Source of the DNA: Bicyclus anynana
Lineage: Eukaryota > Arthropoda > Insecta > Lepidoptera > Nymphalidae
Reading direction: 5' to 3'
Length of the DNA stretch: 64,000 bases
Assembly (NCBI RefSeq): GCF_947172395.1
Contig: NC_069095.1
Coordinates: forward strand, 1,984,001-2,048,000
The position numbers and the translations under genes are program-made. Below the pieces are notes generated by a model. It was not told the origin of the DNA. It worked only from the letters and a program-made list of their open reading frames with translations, and did not search any database. This document shows, piece after piece, positions 21,368 through 30,288 of this stretch. Each line of letters begins with the position of its first letter. Position 1 is the first letter of the stretch.

Positions 21368-23294
21368 TTACAATTTTTCAATCATAATTGATGAAGCGCC
21401 ACCGCCACCGTTACAGATAGCCCCTACACCTTTCTCTCCTTTCTTTAGAGCATGACATAAATGTACAACAAGACGAGCACCTGACATGCCAATAGGGTGA
21501 CCCAAGCTGACTGCACCTCCATGGACGTTAACCTTAGCTGGGTCTAGACCTAAAAGCTTTTGATTGGCCACTGCCACCACACTGAATGCTTCATTAATTT
21601 CCCACAATGCTACATCATCCTGTTTAACACCAGTCTTTTCTAATAGCTTGGGTATCGCTACTGCTGGTGCAATGGGGAAGTCAATTGGGTCACATTCACC
21701 ATCAGCAAATCCAACAATGCGAGCAATTGGGGTAACATTTAATCTCTGTGCAGCATCTGCAGTCATTAGTACTAAAGCTGCTGCTCCGTCATTCAAAGTT
21801 GAAGCATTACCTGCTGTTACTGTACCATTGTCTTTCTGAAACACGGTAGCTAATTTATTGAACTTCTCAAAGTTGACTCTTTTGTATTCTTCATCTTCTG
21901 CAAATATTACTGGAGGGGCTCCACGTTTTTGTGGGACTGGTACTGGTACTAATTCATCAGCAAACGCCTTTGATTCATAAGCAGAGGCGCTTCTTTTATA
22001 ACTGGATATTGCATAATCATCTTGTTGCTGCCTAGTTATTTCTAATTTCTTAGCAGTGTTCTCTGCACAGTTGCCCATGTGGAACTTATTGTATACATCA
22101 GTTAAGCCATCAAATACAATACCATCTATTAATTGTACTCCACCATATGTGGTTTCACCTCTCTTCAGGTAGAACGGTACGTTTGACATGGATTCCATTC
22201 CACCAGCAAGAATGACATCTTGAGCTCCAGTTTGAAGACCCTGTGCTGCTAGCATTACAGATTTCATACCAGAGGAGCATACTTTGTTAACTGTAGTGCA
22301 TATTGTGCTTTTTGGGAGACCAGCATATATCACAGCCTGCCTGGCAGGAGCTTGCCCGAGAGATGCAGAGCAAACATTGCCAATGTAAACCTAAAATATT
22401 AATTCAAAATTAGTTACCTATTTCTTTTAAATCTAAAGAAAAATTAGTTACCTATTTATTTTTAAATCTAGAGAAAAAATTATTTTTGTAACAGCTTTAA
22501 CACTGCATTTTTGTAAGTTAATGGAAATTATGTGATTGTTTTGATAAAATATCAAGAAAACACCCTTTTTCAACCTTTCAAGTAAAGCAACATACATTTA
22601 CATCTTGTGATATCATATTATTATTTAAACACAAGCCTATAAAAATTTATTTATTGTAGATAAAAAAATACAAATTGGTGCTACTACTACAATACTACTA
22701 CTAAAAAAAATTGTATGATCCAATATTTTAATGCCAAGTTTTGAAAAAGACCATATTCCAATTTGAAAATTAAAAAACATTCCAATTAGAACTTGAGTTA
22801 TCTAATTTTAGGGATTAATTTAAAAATACAGTTACTTGAAAATAATACTTCTATGAAATATTAATTTACGTTGTGCAAGTACACTGGTGCAAGATTTTTT
22901 AGTGTTATCTATTTTAAACTTACAAGATAAGATTTAAATGGTCAGTTAATCCAATGAATTAACATAATCCAATGTTGTTAGGTACCTACAAAACTACTGT
23001 AATAAAACCTGTTTATTTATTTTATAGTTATGTGAAATTAAGTATGTATGTCATGGGATTTAAACATCACGCTATAGAATAACTGTGAAAGTAGAAAGTA
23101 GGTGAATCTCCACTAACCTCTTTAACTTCCTCCTTTGGAATGCCGGCTCTTTCAATAGCTGCCTTCACTGCAACGGCACCTAGTTCTGGTGCTGAGAGAC
23201 TAGCCAAGCTCCCTCGGAAGGATCCCATGGGAGTCCTAACTGCTGAAGCTATTACAACCTCATTTAGCGATACTTTCGTAGAGTACGTTGCCAT
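21368..23294 (-). CDS. ACAT1: Acetyl-CoA acetyltransferase (acetoacetyl-CoA thiolase), copy A
   Basis: Condenses two acetyl-CoA to acetoacetyl-CoA or cleaves acetoacetyl/2-methylacetoacetyl-CoA. Exons 23118-23294 and 21368-22390, phase 0 join (IPKEEVKE/VYIGNVCSAS), 399 residues. Thiolase marks: nucleophile Cys in NKVCSSGMKS, AGGMESMSNVP, FHMGNCAENTAKK, NASTLNDGAAALVLM, INEAFSVV, GGAVSLGHPIGMSGAR with the catalytic His, and the second Cys in CNGGGGAS. The GHPIGMSGAR and CNGGGGAS forms fit mitochondrial T2 (ACAT1), not cytosolic ACAT2. The N-terminus MATYSTKVSLNEVVIASAVR begins where the mature human enzyme begins, with no obvious mitochondrial presequence. An in-frame upstream Met (23339) adds only MIIIIVFFPDQLISI, and a CAG 11 bases before the ATG could be an acceptor for a missed exon. 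About 75% identical to copy B over 119 residues compared by eye. Confidence 0.93.
22391..23117 (-). other. Single intron of thiolase copy A
   Basis: 727 nt, GT-AG, AT-rich. A short tandem duplication of AAATTAGTTACCTATTTATT-type sequence lies near 22411-22465. No transposon recognised. Confidence 0.8.
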
Positions 23295-23339
23295 GATTGA
23301 TATTAGCTGATCGGGAAAAAATACGATAATAATAATCAA

Positions 23340-24200
23340 GGATAATTGAACAAGTAATTAACTTTAATTTTTTTATTTCAGTGATGACGTAAAATCATAA
23401 GTTAAAAAAAATACTTTTAATCTCTACGTCGCGTGAGAGTTCGAAACAGACTGACTGTAAAAACGCGAATGTTTTCGAATTTTATTACGACGATTTGACA
23501 GCAGAAAAAAAAAAGGTTTACAAACCTTGCGCCTTGGAAGCATTTTCATGCTAATAAGTCCTTTCAAAAGGATCATGATTTATTCTTTTCAAAATATAAA
23601 ACGTACTTAATCAAGATGTAACCCGTCACAAAAGACTATTATTAGAAATCAAGCGAGTTATCAACTTATAAATTAAAGAAATATTTATTTAAACTTATCT
23701 ACATGAAGTTTAAATGATACACTCGGAATAAAACCTTTTACTAGAGGAAAATAGAGTCTACATTGGAATGTTTAAAATTTTAAAGGAATAATCTTTGACC
23801 CCACTGTGAGGTACCAACACTACAATATAGATAGACTAAAGAACATGATCATTACGTCAATTTCAAAACATTCGTAATCGATTTTAGCTTTGTCCCTAAT
23901 ATCGATATTTGATCATTTTTGTGGAAGTTTTAGATTATCAGTATGACGTAATGTTTTTGTTTACCAGGATTGCTCTAATTTTTTAAAAAAATACTTATTG
24001 TTTAAATTACGGTTTTATATCGTGGGAAGGTACCTACACAATTTAAAAGTTTATTTAGTCACAAATTATTAGGCTTAGTGATTTAACATAATCACTTTGA
24101 TCTTGGGTTTTTACCTATTTAGTTTTAAAATCAATGACGACTCTATTACTAATACATATAATTGTACTAAGTATAATAGACCGGGATCTTTCAAATTCAT
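23340..24200. other. 5' flank of thiolase copy A
   Basis: AT-rich. No coding sequence or repeat that I can name. It probably contains the copy A promoter and 5' UTR, but no specific element is supportable. Confidence 0.5.
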
Positions 24201-24206
24201 GATTAT

Positions 24207-25300
24207 TAACCGACTTCCAAAAAGGAGGAGGTTCTACGTTCGGCTGTATGTATGTTTTTTTTTTTTTTTTTTTTTTTTTTATGTATGTCCAGCGATAATT
24301 CCGTCAATTGTGGACCGATTTTGAACATTCTTTTTTTGTTTTGTAGGGTTTACTTCCAGGGTGGTCCCATTTTTTTCATGTCAGGATCTGATGATGGCAT
24401 CCTGGAGAAATTGAGGGGAACTTTCGAAAGTTGTAGAGACGGCTAGTACGTTTGTTAGTGTTTCCATAAGGTATTTTAAACCACTACAACTTTATGAAGG
24501 TTTGGAGTTGGTCTGATGATGGAGCCGAAACACAGACGATGGAACTCGTCAAGCATTTACAGCAGTCACCTTTTGTTTGGGCTTGATTAATTTGTATTGA
24601 TGAGTACTTTCCACCTATATGGGTTGTGACTGTATTAAGGGTCTGGTGATGAAGACGAGGGACAGTGAAGAGAACTCCTCGACGGTTCACAGTAGCTACC
24701 TTGTGTTTGGACTTGATAAATTTGTATTGATGAGAACTTACCACCTAGGTGGATTGTGACTGTATTAAGGATCTGATGATGAAGACGAGGGACAGTGAAG
24801 AGAACTCCTCGACGGTTCACAGTAGCTACCTTGTGTTTGGACTTGATAAATTTGTATTGATGAGAACTTTCCACCTAGATGGATTGTGACTGTATTAAGG
24901 GTCTGATGATAAAGACGAGGGACAGTGAAGAGAACTCCTCGACGGTTCACAGTAGCTACCTTGTGTTTGGACTTGATAAATTTGTATTGATGAGAACTTT
25001 CCACCTAGATGGATTGTGACTGTATTAAGGGTCTGATGATAAAGACGAGGGACAGTGAAGAGAACTCCTCGACGGTTCACAGTAGCTACCTTGTGTTTGG
25101 ACTTGATAAATTTGTATTGATGAGAACTTTCCACCTAGATGGATTGCGACTGTATTAAGGGTCTGGTGATGAAGACGAAGCACACTGAAGAGAACTCCTC
25201 GACGGCTCACAGTAGCTACCTTGTGTTTGGACTTCATAATTTTGTATTGATAAGAACTTTCCACTTAGATAGGTAGTGACACGCAGTGGGTATGCTAACA
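24207..25300 (+). repeat. AACCGACTTC-family element carrying a 130-bp satellite
   Basis: Starts AACCGACTTCCAAAAAGGAG, a poly-T run (24256-24280), then TGTCCAGCGATAATTCCGTC and TTTTGAACATTC. Its interior is the 130-bp tandem array. The same left end occurs at 33743. The class is not established; it is a dispersed lepidopteran repeat. Confidence 0.7.
24511..25288. repeat. Tandem satellite, about 130-bp unit, six copies
   Basis: Units begin at about 24511, 24641, 24771, 24901, 25031 and 25161 (start phrase GTCTGATGATGAAGACGAGG). The middle three are nearly identical; the outer ones are more diverged, as expected for unequal crossing-over. A degenerate four-unit relative is at 26405-26860. Staggered open frames across the array come from the repeat, not from coding. 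Confidence 0.92.
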
Positions 25301-25335
25301 CTAAAAATAAAAAAATAAAAATTTTAATAAAAAAA

Positions 25336-25622
25336 ATTCAACCGACTTCCAACTCAAAAAATAACTTTAACTAAAAAGCAAAAAATAACATCCTACCTAT
25401 GTGCTACCTTCTGATCAGTTTGAAGGCGGTGCCAAGCCAGTGTCGTGTTTTAATTAAAGCTGTTTCTGGAATAACCACAGAAGTTTTGTAGTTTAAACGT
25501 ATTTAATTAAAACATCACTGGCTTGGCACCGCCTTCAAACTGATCAGAAGGTAGCACATAGGTAGGATGTTATTTTTTGCTTTTTAGTTAAAGTTATTTT
25601 TTGAGTTGGAAGTCGGTTGAAT
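25336..25622. repeat. Large foldback: 107-bp inverted arms
   Basis: Left arm 25336-25442, right arm 25516-25622, reverse complements by eye with few or no mismatches, around a 73-base centre. Outer end ATTCAACCGACTTCCAACTC, inner end GAAGGCGGTGCCAAGCCAGTG. Poly-T/A runs flank both sides. Family members: 19495, 27183, 33960, 49018/49700. Confidence 0.9.
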
Positions 25623-25671
25623 TTTTTTTATTAAAATTTTTTTATCATTAGAATTAAATTTTATTTAGTTA

Positions 25672-25990
25672 ATAATAATAATAATAAAGCCTTTTATTTC
25701 CACATCAATTTACATTTCAAACGTTTGTTAGGTGTGTAAGTTTAAATTATAATTATATCTATATATTTATTCTAATGTTAGTATGGTTAGTTATCGTCTT
25801 GTGATGTGAATCCCGTTCGGGTGAAGGCCTCCTCTTTCTTCTTCCAGTAATCTCTATCTTTTGCGAGAGACATCCATTTCCATTCTCGCCCCGTTTTGAT
25901 AATGATGTCATCAGCCCACCTTTTTGTTGGTCTGCCGACGCTTCTCTTTCCTGGTGGACCTTTCCAGTTTGTGACTTTTATGGTCCATCT
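25672..25990 (-). mobile_element. RTE/CR1-like LINE 3' fragment
   Basis: Minus-strand frame reads GPPGKRSVGRPTKRWADDII, then KTGREWKWMSLAKDRDYWK and EEAFTRTGFTSQDD, the C-terminal end of a LINE ORF2. A (TAA)n-type tail lies at 25672-25686 (3' end on minus). Confidence 0.7.
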
Positions 25991-26210
25991 ACTGTTTTTA
26001 ATTCTCGATATTAGTAATTTACGTTGCTTTAACTAAATAATTCTAATAATAACTCTCGATTATTAAAAATACGATAATTTACTTACTTTAACTAAATAAT
26101 TCTAATAATAATTTTCGATTATTATTAGAATTATTTCGTAAATTACTAATATCGAGAATTAAAGACAGTAGACGGACCATAACAGTCACAAACTGGAAAT
26201 GACTTCGTCA
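25957..26210. repeat. Inverted repeat built on LINE sequence
   Basis: Left arm about 25957-26030 (TCCAGTTTGTGACTTTTATG, TCTCGATATTAGTAATTTACG), right arm about 26137-26205 (complement). Between them ACTAAATAATTCTAATAATA occurs twice. The left arm is the edge of the LINE fragment, so the LINE end was duplicated in inverted form. Confidence 0.75.
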
Positions 26211-27300
26211 TTTATAGACCAATTTGGATAATTCTTTTTTGGTTGGAAAGGAGATGTTTCGAGGGTGGTACCATGATAAGGAAACCAGGATCTGATGATG
26301 AAATCCTGGAGAAATCGAGAGAAACTATTGAAATTTGTAGGAGCAGCCAATGCGTTTCCTTATTTTTTCATAAAGTATTTTAATGCACTACAACTTACTG
26401 AAGGTCTGGAGTCGATCTGATGATGGAGCCGAATCACTGACAAGGGAACACGTCAACGGTTTACAGTAGTTACCTTGTGTTTGGGTTTGATTAATTTGTA
26501 TTGATGAGAACTTTACATTAAGATGGGTCGTGACTGTCATTAAGGGTCTGGTGATGGAGATAAAAACACTTAAGGGAACTCCTCAACGGTTTACAGCAGC
26601 AACCTTGTGATTGGGCTTGATAAATTTGTATTGATGAGAACTTTCCACCTAGATGTGTTGTTACTATTATTAAGGTTCTAATGATGAAGACGAAGGTCAG
26701 TTTAGGGAACTCCTCAACGGTTTACAATAGCTACCTTGTGATTGGGCATGACTAATTTGTATTGATGAGAATTTTCCAACTAGATAGGTTGTGGCTGTTA
26801 TTAATGGTCTGATGATGAAAACTAAGGACAGTTAAGAAAACTCCTCAACGGTGGCTTTGACTGGTCCTTTTATCCAAGTAAATATAACACGTGACCAAAA
26901 AACGCGCCAAGTAAATATAATACACGAACAAAAACGGTAAATATAATGCTTTACCATAAATCGGCCTTCGGCCGGAGATCTGATATAGAACCTCTGGCCG
27001 TGGCTTCGGCTGGTCATTTTACCCAAGTAAATATAATACACGAACAAAAACGCGCGGCCTACGGCCGCGCTTTACCATAAACCGGCCTTCGGCCGGGGGA
27101 TTCTTATACATATAGAGCCTCTGACCGTGGATTCATCTGGTCATTTTATACAAGTAAATATAATGCGAGAACAAAAAACGCGCGGCCAGATTAAAATTGA
27201 TCAGAAGGTAGCACTTACAATATTAATTTATGCTTTTTAGTTTAGTGGATACATTTATGTGATTTTGAAGTCGGTTGTTTTTTTTTATTATTATTATATG
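26200..27300 (+). repeat. Degenerate AACCGACTTC-family element with satellite relics and GC hairpins
   Basis: Carries TGGTACCATGATAAGGA and GGATCTGATGATGAAATCCT (compare 24361-24410), four diverged satellite units (26405-26860), then about 2.5 units of a second repeat (26850-27190) with AAGTAAATATAATACACGAA and GC hairpins (CCGGCC-TTC-GGCCGG; GCGCGGCC-TAC-GGCCGCGC). It ends with GATCAGAAGGTAGCAC and GAAGTCGGTTG (27190-27275). Confidence 0.7.
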
Positions 27301-27414
27301 TAAATATAAACGTACAATCTCGATGTAAACTGGATACAGTGATTACAGTAATATATTACAGTAATATATAATATAATACAATTATAATTACTTTTTTTTA
27401 ACATTTTTTCTATT

Positions 27415-28679
27415 TTACAATTTCTCAATCATAATAGCAGAAGCACCTCCACCTCCGTTACATGCAGTAGCAACACCTTTTTCACCTTTCTTCAAAGCAT
27501 AACATAAATGCCCTACAATACGAGCACCTGACATACCAATAGGATGTCCCAAACTAACTGCTCCACCATGTACATTAATCAGAGTAGGATCCAGATCCAG
27601 AAGCTTCTGATTACCTATTCCTACTACACTGAAGGCTTCATTTATTTCCCACAGAGTTACATCTTCCTTTGGAATTTTTGTTTTTTGAAGTAATTTAGAT
27701 ATAGCAATCGTGGGTGCTATCGGGAATTCAACAGGATCACATTCGCCATCCGCGTATCCAACTATACGAGCTAGTGGCTTTACGTTCAGTCTCTGAGCAG
27801 CTTCAACGGTCATTAATACCAAAGCAGCGGCACCATCATTTAGCGATGCTGCATTGCCTGCTGTTACTGTACCATTTTCTTTTTCGAAAACAGTTGGTAA
27901 ATTAATAAGTTTTTCAAAATCAACTCGATGGTACTCCTCATCTTCTGAAAATATTATTGCATCACCTCGCTTCTGTGGTACTGTGACAGGTACTAATTCA
28001 TCTTTAAAAGCCTTTATTCCGTATGCAGCTTCACTTTTCTTATAGCTGTTTATTGCGTATTCATCTTGTTGTTGTCTTGATATTTCTAGTTTTTTAGCTA
28101 CAATTTCTGCGCAATTTCCCATGTGGATTTGGTTGTAAACATCTGTGAGACCATCATGTAAAATACCATCAACCAACTGAGTTCCCCCATAAGGAATTTC
28201 ACCTCTTTTCAAATAATAAGGTATGTTTGACATTGATTCCATCCCACCTGCAAGGATAATGTCTTGAGTTCCCGTTTGAAGACATTGCACTGCTAATATA
28301 ACAGCTTTTGTCCCTGAAGCGCACACTTTGTTGACTGTTGTACAAACTGTGCTTTGTGAAAGACCACCAAAGATAGCTGCTTGCCGAGCTGGATTTTGTC
28401 CAAGATATCCAGAACAAACATTACCCATGATAACCTAAAATAACAAATGGATAATTATTAATATATGAGTAAACAACAAAATATTAATTAAGAAAGGGTT
28501 CAAGACCTTACCTCCTTAACTTCGGTATTTGGTATGCCAGCTCTTTCAACAGCTGCTTTGACAACGATAGCACCCAATTGTGTAGCCGATAGAGGAGAAA
28601 GGGTGCCTTTAAAAGATCCTATGGGCGTTCTCACAGCCGACGCAATTACCACTTCATTTAAAGAAAGCTGGGATGCCAT
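27415..28679 (-). CDS. ACAT1: Acetyl-CoA acetyltransferase (acetoacetyl-CoA thiolase), copy B
   Basis: Tandem paralogue of copy A. Exons 28512-28679 and 27415-28434, with a 77-nt intron in exactly the same place and phase (TEVKE/VIMGNVCSGY); 395 residues. It keeps all thiolase marks: nucleophile Cys in NKVCASGTKA, AGGMESMSNIP, IHMGNCAE, NAASLNDGAAALVLM, INEAFSVVGIGNQKLLDLD, GGAVSLGHPIGMSGAR, second Cys in CNGGGGAS. It therefore looks catalytically able. Start MASQLSLNEVVIASAVRTP has no presequence; a TAG 10 bases before the ATG could be an acceptor for a missed 5' exon. Four residues shorter than A: three fewer in exon 1 and one fewer in exon 2 (QKRGDAIIFSEDEEY against QKRGAPPVIFAEDEEY). Insects use this enzyme in the first mevalonate (juvenile hormone) step and in mitochondrial catabolism; which job each copy does cannot be told from sequence. 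Confidence 0.93.
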
Positions 28680-29166
28680 AATATTTTATCTATAACAATA
28701 AACAACAACATAGGTAAGTAATTCGTATGTATTGTATGTGTTATGTATTACCTTTCCTATTTTCTCTGTATGAGAGATGTGTTACTTACATCAATATTAA
28801 ACATAGTTACATTACGAGTAGAAAATAAAGTTTTTTTAATCAACCTCCATCGATTAAATTATAATCGATATTAAAGCGCACTATTCGGTATTCACGTAAC
28901 TAAAACAAAATAAGTCAAAGTGTAAATTGATAAGATTTGATAAGGATGATATTATTCTGTAATCACAGTGTACAGTATTTAATGTGTAATAGCAGAGGTG
29001 CGGCATTGTCATTTGTCACCTTACGTAGGTACTTTTTAAGGAGGTAATGTCAGAGTAAAGATATGTAATTTAATACAAAGAGATGGTGAAATGCGTATAC
29101 CTACGTATACATATACGTATCATAGAGTTTAAATCGCTGCAGTTGGTTTAAGTGTCTCCTAAAAAT

Positions 29167-29490
29167 TATTTTTCACTACTCTTGCTCAAAAACACTGTCA
29201 TATTACCACTCCACAGCGGGGCTAAACAAGCATTTCAGCCTCTAGGGGCTAAAGAAATTTTGTTTTTTTTTTGTAATTCTTGTCTGTTACGAGTAAACAA
29301 TCAGGGCCTTACCTATAATGATTCTATTTTCGAATAAAACCTCCTCCGTTTTATAGTGGGCTAGTACTTGGCTAGTACTCGTAACAGGCAAGAATTAAAA
29401 AAACAAAATTACTTTAGCCCCTAGAGGCTGAAATGCTTGTTTAGCCCCGCTGTGGTGTTTTTGAGCAAGAGTAGTAAAAAAGTATTTTAC
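29167..29490. repeat. Large inverted repeat (foldback)
   Basis: Left arm about 29170-29300 (CTTGCTCAAAAACAC, CAGCGGGGCTAAACAAGCAT, CCTCTAGGGGCTAAAG), right arm about 29376-29485 (complement). The left arm has a 16-base extra block. The centre holds TAGTACTTGGCTAGTACT. Lies about 500 bases upstream of thiolase B. Confidence 0.8.
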
Positions 29491-29499
29491 TCTTACATC

Positions 29500-30288
29500 A
29501 AATGACATTAATTCAAAAAAAATTTACTAATATTATAAAGAGGAAAGATTTGATTGTTCGTTTTGTATGTATTGTGTAGGCTTCGAAACTACTGAACCGA
29601 AGTAAAAATTCCTTCACTGTTTGGAAGCTACACTATCTCCGAGTGTTGTAGGCTTATATTTTCAAAAAAATTAGGGAACCTTCATAAAACTCCAATAATG
29701 TAGTAATTGTAACCCAAGGTGTAAAAAAATTCACCTAAAACTTTGTTTGTGTCATCAATAGTATTTATTCCCTTTCTCTGCAAATACTATTGATGTCAGA
29801 ATAAAATAATATACTACGATTTTGCAGAACACATCATTTTTACAAAAAAAAAATCGCGACAGTATAATTCTAACTATTGTCATGACATAATAAGTGTTAT
29901 TTTATTTAAAAAAAAATAATAATGGAAATGCCGCCGTTAGAAAAGCTCTTTATTTTATATTTTGTTATTATTTCTTAAAGTAAATCACTTCAGATTCAAG
30001 ACTGCTTCAATACCTTTATATAACTTTTTAAATAATCCAATTAGAACATTTCATTCGAAAGATATCAACAGTTTAAAAATGAAAGTTTTATAAATATAAA
30101 AGTTGCGTAGTCGCCGCTCAACTCAAGAACAGCTCAACCGACTTGGCTGAAAATTGGTAGGGAGAGAGCTTAGAACCAGGAGACCGGTATAGGATAGGGT
30201 AGAGTAGGGGTAAAGTAGGGTAGAGGTACATTCTGGGTATGTTAGGGAAGAAGTGTACGTCAAAGCGAAGCTTGAACGGATCCGCTAG
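29500..30288 (+). mobile_element. Helitron-like segment
   Basis: Begins with ACTAATATTATAAAGAGGAA and GAAACTACTGAACCGAAGT, phrases common in lepidopteran Helitron-like repeats, and ends GGATCCGCTAG before T at 30288 after GGTAGGGTAG-type repeats. The two parts may be separate insertions. No coding. Confidence 0.4.

Noticed and set aside
21564..21839. Plus-strand frames opposite the thiolase and exportin-4 exons (also 14088-14312, 27714-28045, 41335-41616)
   Set aside because: Shadow frames antisense to well-supported coding exons.
24484..25264. Five staggered minus-strand open frames of about 79 codons with near-identical proteins
   Set aside because: They are the same frame repeated by the 130-bp tandem array; the unit is not a multiple of three, and there are no start context or splice signals.
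24511..25288. CRISPR-like regular repeats
   Set aside because: Units are contiguous with no unique spacers, 130 bp long, in a eukaryotic genome.
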